Shown in pieces: positions 8,705 through 16,046 of a DNA stretch of 64,000 nucleotides (its first letter is position 1; each line of letters starts with the position of its first letter). The position numbers and the translations under genes are program-made. The stretch is from JANQFV01 sp964468185 (GTDB lineage Bacteria; Planctomycetota; Phycisphaerae; UBA1845; Fen-1342): NCBI GenBank assembly GCA_964468185.1, contig CAYXTR010000027.1, positions 1 to 64,000 of the forward strand, given 5' to 3'. The notes beneath the pieces are model-generated. The model was not told the origin of the DNA. It saw nothing but the letters and a program-made list of their open reading frames with translations, and did no database searches.

Positions 8705-10225
8705 GTGGCATATACGGTTCTGGCGCGGAAGTATCGTAGTCGGACGTTTGATGAGGTGATCGGTCAGGAGCCGATCGCGACGACGCTGGTGAATGCGATC
8801 AAGGCGGGCCGGGTTCATCATGGGTATTTGTTCACCGGGACGCGCGGGGTTGGCAAGACGAGCATGGCGCGGATTCTGGCGAAGGCGCTGAATTGCCTGA
8901 GCAGCGATGGGCCGACGGTGGAGCCATGCGGGACGTGCGATGCCTGTCTGGGGATTGCGGAGGGGCAGGACGTCGACGTACTGGAGATTGACGCGGCGAG
9001 CAATACGGGCGTTGACAATATCCGTGAGTTGCGGAGCAATGCGGCGTACAAGCCGTCGCGGGCGCGGTTCAAGATCTACATCATTGACGAAGTGCACATG
9101 CTGTCGACGGGGGCGTTTAATGCGCTCTTGAAGACGCTTGAGGAGCCGCCGGAGCATGTGAAGTTCATTCTGGCGACGACGGAGGTTCAGAAGGTACCGA
9201 CGACGATACGGAGTCGGTGTCAGAACTTCAGTTTTCAGAATATCGGACCGGAGGCGATCGGGAAGCGGCTGCGGCAGATCATCGCCGAGGAGGGGGCGGT
9301 GGCGGATGAGGCGGTTGTGCAGCGGGTGACGCGGCTGGCGAACGGGTCGATGCGGGACGCGTTGAGCATTCTGGATCAGTTGCTGTCGGTGTCGCCGGAG
9401 AAGCTGGAAGCGCAGGTGCTCGATGAGATTTTGCCGCCGGCGCAGAACGAGCAGGTATTCGTGCTGATGCAGCTTGCGGCGCAGGGGGATGTGGCGGGGG
9501 TTTTGAATCATCTGGATCGGGTTTTGGGGGCGGGGCGGGGGTTGGAGGTGTTCTGCAACGACTGTATTGAGACGGTGCGGGCGCTGATGTTGTTGCGGAC
9601 GTGTGGGGCGGATACGCCGCTGGTGGATGTGCCGGCGGGGATGCGGGGGGAGTACTTGGCGCTGAGTGGCGCGTTTGAGCCGTCGCAGTATGTGCAGATG
9701 GTGACGATGCTGGAGGAATTGCGGCGGAATGTGCGTTTCAGCAGTGCGGGGCGGGCGTTGGCAGAGGCGCTGATGGTGCGGTTTGCGCACATGAAGGCGT
9801 GGCTGCCGATTGAGCAGGTATTGCGGCAGGTGTCGGCGGGGCAGGTGCCGCAGTTGCGGGCGCAGGGGGCGGGCGAAGAAAAAAAAAAGTCCGTTGAGAG
9901 CCGGCGGGGGGTGATCGCGGAGGGGGTGGCGGAGCGGGAGGTGGTGATGCCGCGGGGGGAGGCGGGTTCCGAAGAATGTGAGCAGCGGGCGGTGGTGGGT
10001 GGTGGGCTGGCGGATTCTGCGGCTGGAGACACCGGTTACACGCCGGAGGCGAAGCGTAGCGCACAACCGGTGCCACAGGGGGAGTTGGCGTCGGCCGAGG
10101 AACGGAAGCGGGTGGAGGCGGATCCGGTGGTGCGGAGGACGCTGGAGCTGTTTGACGGTATCGTCATCAAGGTGGAGCGGAGCACGCCCGTAGTGGATGC
10201 GGAGAATGCGGAAGAAACGGAGTGA
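8705..10225 (+). CDS. dnaX: DNA polymerase III subunits gamma/tau
   Basis: Clamp-loader ATPase of the replisome. Seen: LARKYRSRTFDEVIGQE at the N terminus; Walker A GTRGVGKTS near residue 46; four zinc cysteines starting at CGTCDAC near 77; the Walker B-type segment DEVHML near 128; sensor region SRCQNFSF. I start at GTG 8705 because upstream sequence is SRP RNA and homologues begin here, giving 506 residues. A run of ten A at 9879-9888 forms a programmed frameshift site that would yield a shorter gamma form. The C-terminal 115 residues are low in complexity, and part is made from a dyad repeat. Confidence 0.95.
   Translation: MAYTVLARKYRSRTFDEVIGQEPIATTLVNAIKAGRVHHGYLFTGTRGVGKTSMARILAKALNCLSSDGPTVEPCGTCDACLGIAEGQDVDVLEIDAASNTGVDNIRELRSNAAYKPSRARFKIYIIDEVHMLSTGAFNALLKTLEEPPEHVKFILATTEVQKVPTTIRSRCQNFSFQNIGPEAIGKRLRQIIAEEGAVADEAVVQRVTRLANGSMRDALSILDQLLSVSPEKLEAQVLDEILPPAQNEQVFVLMQLAAQGDVAGVLNHLDRVLGAGRGLEVFCNDCIETVRALMLLRTCGADTPLVDVPAGMRGEYLALSGAFEPSQYVQMVTMLEELRRNVRFSSAGRALAEALMVRFAHMKAWLPIEQVLRQVSAGQVPQLRAQGAGEEKKKSVESRRGVIAEGVAEREVVMPRGEAGSEECEQRAVVGGGLADSAAGDTGYTPEAKRSAQPVPQGELASAEERKRVEADPVVRRTLELFDGIVIKVERSTPVVDAENAEETE
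9864..9897 (+). promoter_or_regulatory. Programmed -1 frameshift/slippage site in dnaX
   Basis: Ten consecutive A (9879-9888) followed by G contain the heptamer A-AAA-AAG in the dnaX reading frame, as in E. coli dnaX. A purine-rich AGGGGG (9864-9869) lies about 10 bases upstream, where a Shine-Dalgarno-like stimulator sits in E. coli. After a -1 shift the next codons are GTC CGT TGA, so the shifted frame stops at 9895-9897, giving a protein of roughly 397 residues. The A10 run could also act by transcriptional slippage, as known in Thermus. Confidence 0.8.
10031..10076. repeat. Dyad repeat inside dnaX linker
   Basis: An inverted ACCGGTT ... AACCGGT pair, spaced by about 29 bases, resembles the intergenic dyads elsewhere in the window. 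It is translated as part of the poorly conserved C-terminal linker of DnaX, and appears to be a repeat tolerated in a coding region. Confidence 0.4.
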
Positions 10226-10228
10226 ATC

Positions 10229-10579
10229 ATGTTTGGGAATCTGGGACAGCTGGCGAACCTGATGAAGAATGCGGGGGCGATCAAGCAGGGGATGGAGGAG
10301 ATGCAGCAGCGTATGAAGGATGCGCGGCTGACGGGTGAGGCTGGCGGGGGGCAGGTGAAGGCGATTGTGGATGGGCGGGGGGAACTGGTGAGTTTGAAGA
10401 TTGAGCCGGCGCTGGTGCAGGCGGGGGATGTCGAGATGATTGAAGATTTGTGCTGTGCGGCGGTGCGGGATGCGGCGCAGCGGGCGCGGGAGGCGATGCA
10501 ACAGGAGATGCAGGAACTCACCGGCGGGCTGGGATTGCCGGGGATGGGGGACCTGATGGGTGGGGCCGGGGGTCAGTAG
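10229..10579 (+). CDS. ebfC: YbaB/EbfC family nucleoid-associated protein
   Basis: A 116-residue DNA-binding protein of the YbaB family. The central amphipathic helix (QGMEEMQQRMKDARLTGEAG) and the sheet segment VKAIVDGRGELVSLKIEP are typical, followed by the helix with DAAQRAREAMQQEMQEL. It starts 3 bases after dnaX stops and lies just before recR, the usual dnaX-ybaB-recR order. The family binds DNA as a dimer and is linked to nucleoid structure and recombination. Confidence 0.95.
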   Translation: MFGNLGQLANLMKNAGAIKQGMEEMQQRMKDARLTGEAGGGQVKAIVDGRGELVSLKIEPALVQAGDVEMIEDLCCAAVRDAAQRAREAMQQEMQELTGGLGLPGMGDLMGGAGGQ

Positions 10580-10602
10580 GCCCGTTGGGCGGGGATGACG
10601 CG

Positions 10603-11205
10603 ATGCCGGATACGCCACTGACAGCGCCGTTACAGCGGTTGATGGATGAGCTGAAGAAGCTGCCGGGGATTGGCACGCGGTCGGCGGAGCGGATTGCGTT
10701 TCATCTGTTGAAGGCGGAGCGGGAGGAAGCGCTGCAACTGGCGCGGGCGATCAAGGCGACGAAGGATGAGATTCGGCCGTGTGCGCGGTGTTACAACCTG
10801 GCGGATGATGAGTTGTGTCACATCTGTAAGGATCAGCGGCGGGATGCGGGTCAGATTGTGGTGGTGGAGCAGCCGAAGGATTTGATCAGTCTGGAGGCGA
10901 CGGGGATTGTGACGGGGGTGTATCACGTGCTGATGGGGCATATTGCGCCGCTGGAGGGGGTGGAGCCGGGGGACTTGACGATTGATGCGCTGGTGCGGCG
11001 GGTGAAGGCGGGGGGAGTGCGGGAGGTGATACTGGCGACGAATCCGACGGTGGAGGGGGATGCGACGGCGCTGCATATTTCGAGCCTGCTGGCGGATGAG
11101 GGGGTGACGATTACGCGGCTGGCGCGGGGAATTGCGCCGGGATCGCAGATTGAGTTTGCGAATCGGTCGATGCTGGAGGAGGCGTTTCGGGGGAGGAGGG
11201 GGTGA
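10603..11205 (+). CDS. recR: Recombination mediator protein RecR
   Basis: A 200-residue RecFOR-pathway protein that helps RecA load on gapped DNA. Seen in order: helix-hairpin-helix LKKLPGIGTRSAERIAFHLL; a four-cysteine zinc site CARCYNLADDELCHIC; and the Toprim domain starting IVVVEQPKDL with the ending GSQIEFANRSML. The ATG at 10603 matches the family's length. It is the last gene of the SRP RNA-dnaX-ebfC-recR block. Confidence 0.95.
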   Translation: MPDTPLTAPLQRLMDELKKLPGIGTRSAERIAFHLLKAEREEALQLARAIKATKDEIRPCARCYNLADDELCHICKDQRRDAGQIVVVEQPKDLISLEATGIVTGVYHVLMGHIAPLEGVEPGDLTIDALVRRVKAGGVREVILATNPTVEGDATALHISSLLADEGVTITRLARGIAPGSQIEFANRSMLEEAFRGRRG

Positions 11206-11337
11206 GGAGGGGAGGGTTTGAGGGTTTGAGGATCTGAGGGGCTGAGTGGTGGGGTGGTGCAGACGCGTTGTATTCTCGACGGGCAATACAGTGATGGGTG
11301 GCTGGCGAACACAGATCGGCTTGGAAGGGCAGATTGC

Positions 11338-11946
11338 ATGATTGAATACAGGCGTATGCTTTGCATATTGGCCGGGGCGGTTGGGTGCATCGCTGTGACC
11401 GCATGCGATTGCGACCCGCAGCCGGTTGCGATCGGCCAGGTCAGTCGCCTGACGTTCACGGATATCCCCATGGATCGCTCCCGTCACTACACGGCCTCGT
11501 CATTGAAGTCCACTCTCGACAACGAGAGCGGGAGTCCCGGTGCCATTGATGAGTTTGATGTGGATCCTGTCCTGGCCTCCCGCCTGCTCTGTCGGGCCCG
11601 GCATGAGCCGGAGTTGGAACTGCTCATTAAGCACAGCGGCTACCTCGCGCTGGTGGAGCTGCCCGATGGCACAAGCCTGAAGTTGAAAGTGTTCTACAGA
11701 TGGAACCACTTCAGGGTAGAGGGGCGCAGCGGTTGGTACGTAATTGACCCGCCATACGATGTGGTGTGGCAAGACCTGGTCGCTGTGGGTGTCAGGTCGC
11801 GGCACTGCGGGAATCCGGATCCTGGCGTGGAGAGTGAAGCCACAGCGGATGCGATCAGGAGATTAAACGAAATCGAGGGTGTCAACGGGAGAGAAGCGTC
11901 TGACGTTGGCGGGGAGGACGATAAGATGAGTGACCGCGATCGGTGA
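11338..11946 (+). CDS. Putative lipoprotein, unknown function
   Basis: A 202-residue protein I do not recognise. The N terminus (YRRM, then LCILAGAVGCIAVTAC) is a type II signal peptide with a lipobox ending at a cysteine, so the mature protein is probably lipid-anchored. Codon use is balanced, unlike the G-ending codons of neighbours, which suggests acquisition. Its 3' end overlaps the next small gene by 17 bases. Start chosen at ATG 11338 because the signal peptide begins there. Confidence 0.65.
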   Translation: MIEYRRMLCILAGAVGCIAVTACDCDPQPVAIGQVSRLTFTDIPMDRSRHYTASSLKSTLDNESGSPGAIDEFDVDPVLASRLLCRARHEPELELLIKHSGYLALVELPDGTSLKLKVFYRWNHFRVEGRSGWYVIDPPYDVVWQDLVAVGVRSRHCGNPDPGVESEATADAIRRLNEIEGVNGREASDVGGEDDKMSDRDR

Positions 11947-12157
11947 TTGTCGTGTGCGGCAGGTCAATCATGTTCACATGTGGTGCCATTCGGACTCGTT
12001 GGACGTGCAGCGGAAGTTGGCGCTCGAGGCCATTGATGTGCTGTCGAAGCGGATCAAGGCGGAGTACAGGGACGACGTCATATTGAAGAGTGAGATTTCG
12101 GAGGATACTTACGAGGTCATGTTTGCGCTCTGGATTGAAGAAGTGGGGCACGGATGA
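11930..12157 (+). CDS. Small hypothetical protein
   Basis: A 75-residue frame starting at GTG 11930 inside the end of the preceding lipoprotein gene. The sequence (for example ALEAIDVLSKRIKAEY and EISEDTYEVMFALWIEE) looks like a normal soluble alpha/beta protein rather than a shadow frame. No family is recognised. The overlap with the upstream gene suggests translational coupling. Composition matches the neighbouring transferred-looking patch. Confidence 0.45.
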   Translation: MTAIGDCRVRQVNHVHMWCHSDSLDVQRKLALEAIDVLSKRIKAEYRDDVILKSEISEDTYEVMFALWIEEVGHG

Positions 12158-12205
12158 ACAGTAGGGAATGGATGAATGTCCTGTGAACATTAGAGGACTC
12201 GGGAT

Positions 12206-12598
12206 ATGAGTGGTATGTCGTTCAGCGACCTGGAGCCGCCGGGGCCGCCGGCGAGAGGCTCAGAGGTCGAGTCGTCTCTGGGGAATTGGTATACGGAAGT
12301 TCGAACAACGCCTATCGCTGACCTGAGCGTGCGTGACTTGGCTCGTGCATGCCGCCAACAGCTGTGCCTGGCACACGTCGTTCCTGTCGCGCTCGAAGAA
12401 CTTAGGTCTAACGTAACCGCGGGGTACATCTTCGACGGGGAGATGGCATCGACGGTGGCTCGCATTCCACAAGCGTTCTGGCAAGGGCATCGGGAGCTGG
12501 CCGACTTGGCCGCGCGGATTCTGAAGGCGGGGCTTGATCGTCTGGACGAGGATGTTAGAGAAGAGGTGGAGGATTTCTTGGCCCAGGCGTATGAGTAG
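12206..12598 (+). CDS. CdiI-family contact-dependent inhibition immunity protein
   Basis: A 130-residue protein resembling the contact-dependent growth inhibition immunity family: a short N-terminal part, then DLSVRDLARACRQQLCLAHVVPVALEEL, GYIFDGEMASTVARIPQAFW, and a final helical DRLDEDVREEVEDFL. In this family such proteins bind and neutralise a toxin domain delivered by CdiA or a related effector. No toxin gene lies nearby, so it is an orphan immunity protein that could protect against neighbours. It sits in the compositionally distinct 11.3-12.6 kb patch. Confidence 0.6.
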   Translation: MSGMSFSDLEPPGPPARGSEVESSLGNWYTEVRTTPIADLSVRDLARACRQQLCLAHVVPVALEELRSNVTAGYIFDGEMASTVARIPQAFWQGHRELADLAARILKAGLDRLDEDVREEVEDFLAQAYE

Positions 12599-12728
12599 TG
12601 CCCAGAAGCGAGCGAGTAGGCATTTGTCCGTGGTTGCGGAAGGGCCGGCGATACTTCTCGCACGTGCGAACGCCGGTTGGTGACGGACGGACGGCGCGGA
12701 GGTTGGCCGCTACTTCTGCGGCGGAGCG

Positions 12729-13142
12729 CTATGGGGTGGTGGCGTCTTGCTTATTGATGATGGCTTCGACTACGCGGGATTCGTCGTGGCCGAGGAGGCG
12801 GGTGGTTTTGAGTCGTTTGAGGATGTGCTTGCGGGTCTGCGCGGTGCAGACGGGGTTGTCGACGAGGGCGGTGAGGGCGTCGGCCTTGTTGCTGCTGAAG
12901 CCGGAGACGCAGATGACGTCGACGAGGTAGATCTGGTCGGTCTGGGAGAGGTCGCGGCGCTGGGCGATGCGCTCGAGCAGGAGGCCGCGTTCGCTGGGGT
13001 GGTCGATTGCGCGGGCGGCTTCGATTGCGTCGCGGGCGGGGCCGTGGGGGCCCTTGGGAGGGTGGACGCAGGCGGGGAGGGCGCTGAGTGTGGCCAGCAT
13101 GATGCAGAGCACCAGGCGCGTGGACGAATGTGGCGTTGGCAT
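12729..13142 (-). CDS. Putative lipoprotein, unknown function
   Basis: A 137-residue protein. The start at 13142 gives a clean lipoprotein signal, LVLCIMLATLSALPAC, with the lipobox cysteine about 25 residues in. Mature sequence is polar and probably helical (SERGLLLERIAQRRDLSQTD, KHILKRLKTTRLLGHDESRV), reminiscent of helical repeats. No family recognised. It is alone on the minus strand, between the immunity gene and the aminotransferase. An upstream extension of the frame runs through dyad repeats and is rejected. Confidence 0.6.
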   Translation of the reverse strand: MPTPHSSTRLVLCIMLATLSALPACVHPPKGPHGPARDAIEAARAIDHPSERGLLLERIAQRRDLSQTDQIYLVDVICVSGFSSNKADALTALVDNPVCTAQTRKHILKRLKTTRLLGHDESRVVEAIINKQDATTP

Positions 13143-13190
13143 GGCGGCGGCTCCGTGATTTTCGAGCGCACGTTTAACAAACGTCAATTG

Positions 13191-13207
13191 TCGGGCGAGA
13201 CGCCCGA
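13191..13207. repeat. Dyad repeat, TCGGGCG/CGCCCGA
   Basis: A perfect 7-bp inverted repeat with loop AGA, followed by CCCACCCTCG. It lies in the 13143-13493 intergenic stretch that also holds the CACTGCT and GACCGA dyads. That stretch has no supportable gene. Confidence 0.55.
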
Positions 13208-13382
13208 CCCACCCTCGAGCAAGTAGCTGGCCACTGGCGAGGATGTGTTGAGGCACTGTAGGGGTGGTGGCGGGTGGTTTCAATCGCGTGGGGGTGCGGT
13301 TTATGATGAGGTGGGTCACGATGTTGCCGGTTGTTGGCTTCGCGCACCTGTTGGTTGCTCGCCGCAAGCGGTGAGGCGGGAG

Positions 13383-13400
13383 CACTGCTCACGAGCAGTG
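13383..13400. repeat. Dyad repeat, type CACTGCT, second copy
   Basis: CACTGCT / AGCAGTG with a 4-base loop, followed by GTAC. It is the sister of the copy at 57-75, and in both places a GACCGA-type dyad follows downstream. Confidence 0.6.
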
Positions 13401-13447
13401 GTACGCGGCGAGGTTGGTGGTGGGTGGCGTGGTGGGGATGGAGTTCT

Positions 13448-13467
13448 GACCGATCTGGAGGTCGGTC
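13448..13467. repeat. Dyad repeat, type GACCGA, second copy
   Basis: GACCGATC-TGGA-GGTCGGTC followed by CCCCCACA. It nearly matches the copy at 277-295 including the C-run after it. It ends about 15 bases before the ribosome site of the aminotransferase, so it lies in that gene's leader. Confidence 0.6.
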
Positions 13468-13493
13468 CCCCACAGGATGTCAGGAGGTTGTTG

Positions 13494-14882
13494 ATGGCGC
13501 GTATCAGACCATCCGCCGGGGAGTCGGTTTCGTTGCCGAAGAGTTCGCATGAGCCGGCCGGTTATGCGGGTCTGTCGCGGGAGGAGATTCTGGCGTTGCG
13601 GCGGGCGTATCTGAGCCCGGGCTTGGTGACGTATTATGATGAGCCGCTGTGTGTGGTGGAGGGGCACATGCAGTATGTGTGGGATGAGGAGGGGCGGCAG
13701 TATCTGGATTGTGCGGGGGGGATCGTGTCGGTGTCGGTGGGGCATTGTCATCCGAAGATCACGGAGCGGGTGCGGGAGCAGGTGGGGCGGCTGGTGCACA
13801 CGACGACGATCTATCTGCATCCGACGATTGTGCGGTATGCGCAGAAGATTGCGGCGCATTTTCCGGCTGGTTCGGAACTGAAACAGACGTACTTCGGCAA
13901 CTCGGGTAGTGAGGCGAATGAGTATGCGGTGCTGATGGCCCGGCTGTATACGGGGCAGGATGAGGTGCTGTGTCTGCGGAACGGGTATCACGGGGGGACG
14001 GGGGCGACGATGCGGATGACGGCGATCAGCGACTGGAAGTTTCAGAAGGATGCCGGCCTGAATGTGAAGTACTGCTGTCCGGGGTATTGCTATCGCTGTC
14101 CGTTCGGGAAGACGTATCCGGGTTGTGAGCTGGAGTGTGCGCGGCAGATCAAGAGCGTGATTGATCACGAGACGTCAGGGCAGGTAGCGTGCTTCATCGC
14201 TGAACCGATTCAAGGTGTCGGCGGTGTGATTGTGCCGCCGAAGGAGTTTTTCGCGGTGGCGTACGAGATTGTGCGGGCGGCTGGCGGGGTTTGCATTGCG
14301 GACGAGGTGCAGTCGGGGTGGGGGCGGACGGGTGAGCATTTCTGGGGGTTTGAGAATTTCGGCGTGGTGCCGGACATGGTGACGATGGCGAAGGGGATTG
14401 GAAATGGGGCGCCGTTGTCGGCGGTGACGACGCGGCCGGAGATTGCGGCGTGTCTGGGTAGGAAGTTGCACTTCAATACGTTTGGGGGGAACCCGGTGTC
14501 GGTAACGCACGGGCTGACGACGCTGGAGATTATTGATGAGGAGGGGATTCAGGGACGGGCGAAGGAGGTTGGGGGGTATTTGCGCGAGAAGCTGTGTGCG
14601 TTGCAGGAGAAGTATGCTCTGATTGGGGAGGTGCGGGGGATGGGGCTCTTATTGGCGATAGAGTTGGTTGAGGATCGGGGGACGAAGGTGCCGGCGACGG
14701 CGGCGGCGAAGCGGTTGGTTGAGTTGTTGAAGGCGCGACAGATTCTCGTTGGGAAGGCGGGGGCTTTTTGGAATACGATTCGGTTTGCGCCGCCGATGTG
14801 CATCAGTCGGGCGGATGTGGACTATGTGGCGGCGGTGCTTGATGAGAGTCTGGGTGAGATTGCAGGCGTTGGCCAGCACTGA
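13494..14882 (+). CDS. Class III PLP-dependent aminotransferase
   Basis: A 462-residue pyridoxal-phosphate enzyme resembling alanine-glyoxylate/4-aminobutyrate-type aminotransferases. Seen: YLDCAGGIVSVSVGHCHP; the phosphate-binding GNSGSEANEYA; the cofactor-ring motif IADEVQSGWGRTG; and the Schiff-base lysine in MVTMAKGIGNG. A cysteine-rich insert (YCCPGYCYRCPFGKTYPGC) near residue 190 occurs in the AGXT2-like branch. The ATG at 13494 is preceded by AGGAGG at 6 bases. Probable role is transamination of alanine or an omega-amino acid with glyoxylate or pyruvate; the exact substrate is uncertain. Confidence 0.88.
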   Translation: MARIRPSAGESVSLPKSSHEPAGYAGLSREEILALRRAYLSPGLVTYYDEPLCVVEGHMQYVWDEEGRQYLDCAGGIVSVSVGHCHPKITERVREQVGRLVHTTTIYLHPTIVRYAQKIAAHFPAGSELKQTYFGNSGSEANEYAVLMARLYTGQDEVLCLRNGYHGGTGATMRMTAISDWKFQKDAGLNVKYCCPGYCYRCPFGKTYPGCELECARQIKSVIDHETSGQVACFIAEPIQGVGGVIVPPKEFFAVAYEIVRAAGGVCIADEVQSGWGRTGEHFWGFENFGVVPDMVTMAKGIGNGAPLSAVTTRPEIAACLGRKLHFNTFGGNPVSVTHGLTTLEIIDEEGIQGRAKEVGGYLREKLCALQEKYALIGEVRGMGLLLAIELVEDRGTKVPATAAAKRLVELLKARQILVGKAGAFWNTIRFAPPMCISRADVDYVAAVLDESLGEIAGVGQH

Positions 14883-15117
14883 TTCGGGCCTGGCGTAGCG
14901 TGAGGTGTTCCAGTCTGGCGTTGGCGCCGGGAGCACATGGCGCGCGGGGACGTCGGACGTGACGTGCTGGGCAAGCTCGCGCCAGATCGCGGGGTGAGGG
15001 AGAGGTGGGAAGCTGAAGCAGTTTCAGGTGAGGTTTTAGGACTTGCTGGCTGGGTGGCACGGTAGGGCGTCACTCGTAAGCTTCTGTTAAACAGGAGTTT
15101 ATGGTTAAGGAGGCATT

Positions 15118-15594
15118 TTGATAACGAAATCTGCGTCTGTTGCTGGACATTCGGCGAAAGCGGCAGATAATGATAATGAAGACTTTGTTGCAGTGAGAGG
15201 AGCTTTAACGGTGTCGAAGCGTAATACGAGTCAGCGGCGTGCAATTCGGGAGGCGTTTCTGAGCACTGATCGACCGCTCAGCACACAGGAGGTGCTGGAC
15301 CGGGCCCAGGAGTACAAGAGTGGTCTCGGTATTGCGACGGTTTATCGTACGCTGAAGCTGTTGATCGACGAGGGGTGGCTCGAGACGGTGAAGCTACCGG
15401 GCATGCCGCCGCGGTATGAGATTGCGGGCAAGCCACACCATCACCATTTCTATTGCAACAAATGCGGTCGAGCGTATGAGGTGCCGGGGTGCCCACAGTT
15501 GCTGAACCAGGTCGTCCCGGATCATTTCACGCTTGAAGATCATGACCTGGTGTTGTACGGCACGTGCTCCAGTTGTAACGGTCAGCCGCACTAG
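15118..15594 (+). CDS. Fur-family metal-responsive repressor
   Basis: A ferric-uptake-regulator family protein with winged helix (TSQRRAIREAFLSTDRP to GIATVYRTLKLLIDEGW) and a metal-binding dimer domain with HHHHFYCNKCG and CSSC, giving two CxxC pairs for structural zinc. Zur, PerR and Fur cannot be separated by sequence alone, but the zinc-uptake operon immediately downstream favours Zur. TTG 15118 has a strong AAGGAGG 4 bases before it; GTG 15211 is a second possible start and would give the usual family length. GATAATGATAATG at 15166-15178 resembles half of a Fur box and could be autoregulatory if the later start is used. Confidence 0.88.
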   Translation: MITKSASVAGHSAKAADNDNEDFVAVRGALTVSKRNTSQRRAIREAFLSTDRPLSTQEVLDRAQEYKSGLGIATVYRTLKLLIDEGWLETVKLPGMPPRYEIAGKPHHHHFYCNKCGRAYEVPGCPQLLNQVVPDHFTLEDHDLVLYGTCSSCNGQPH

Positions 15595-15652
15595 GTCGCG
15601 GTGATGGAGCTGGTTTCGAACCGGATGGGGGTAGGGGCGTACTTGATTTATG

Positions 15653-15672
15653 TGTAATACGCTGTAATACAC
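15653..15672. promoter_or_regulatory. Tandem operator-like repeat before zinc operon
   Basis: Two adjacent 10-base units, TGTAATACGC and TGTAATACAC, form a direct repeat with exactly one helical turn spacing. They lie 48 bases before the ribbon-helix-helix gene that leads the zinc-uptake operon. Tandem direct repeats on one face of DNA are what ribbon-helix-helix dimers often bind, so this is a plausible operator. It is unusually A+T-rich for the region and may overlap a promoter. Confidence 0.5.
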
Positions 15673-15719
15673 TCTTTTGGGCCGTTAGTGCTGGTATGGC
15701 GTGAGAAGGCAGGTCCGAT

Positions 15720-16043
15720 ATGTCGCAGGCGAATCAGAAGGAAGCGGTGATTACGTTCAAGGCGGATGCGTCGCTGATGGAGGCGTTGCGTGTGTTGCCG
15801 AACCGGTCGGAGTTCATTCGGGCGGCGATTCTGGCGGCGCTGGATAATCACTGTCCGTTGTGCAATGGGACGGGGGTGCTGACGCCGAACCAGAAGCGGC
15901 ATTGGGAGACGTTTGCGGCGCACCATCCGTTGCGGGAGTGTGAGGAATGTCACGAGGTGCATCTGGTTTGTCCGGCGAGTCATGAATATGAGGGGGAATT
16001 GTCGGAACGTGAGGCGGGCCGAACGGGGAATCGCGAGGAGTAA
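15720..16043 (+). CDS. Ribbon-helix-helix protein with zinc-ribbon tail
   Basis: A 107-residue protein with two parts. Residues 8-45 (VITFKADASLMEALRVLPNR, then SEFIRAAILAAL) are a CopG/Arc-like ribbon-helix-helix DNA-binding unit. The rest has CPLCNGTG and CEECHEVHLVC, four or five cysteines plus histidines suited to bind zinc. It overlaps nothing and sits 3 bases before znuA, so it is cotranscribed with the zinc transporter. I infer a metal-sensing repressor or co-regulator of zinc uptake. Confidence 0.7.
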   Translation: MSQANQKEAVITFKADASLMEALRVLPNRSEFIRAAILAALDNHCPLCNGTGVLTPNQKRHWETFAAHHPLRECEECHEVHLVCPASHEYEGELSEREAGRTGNREE

Positions 16044-16046
16044 GCG

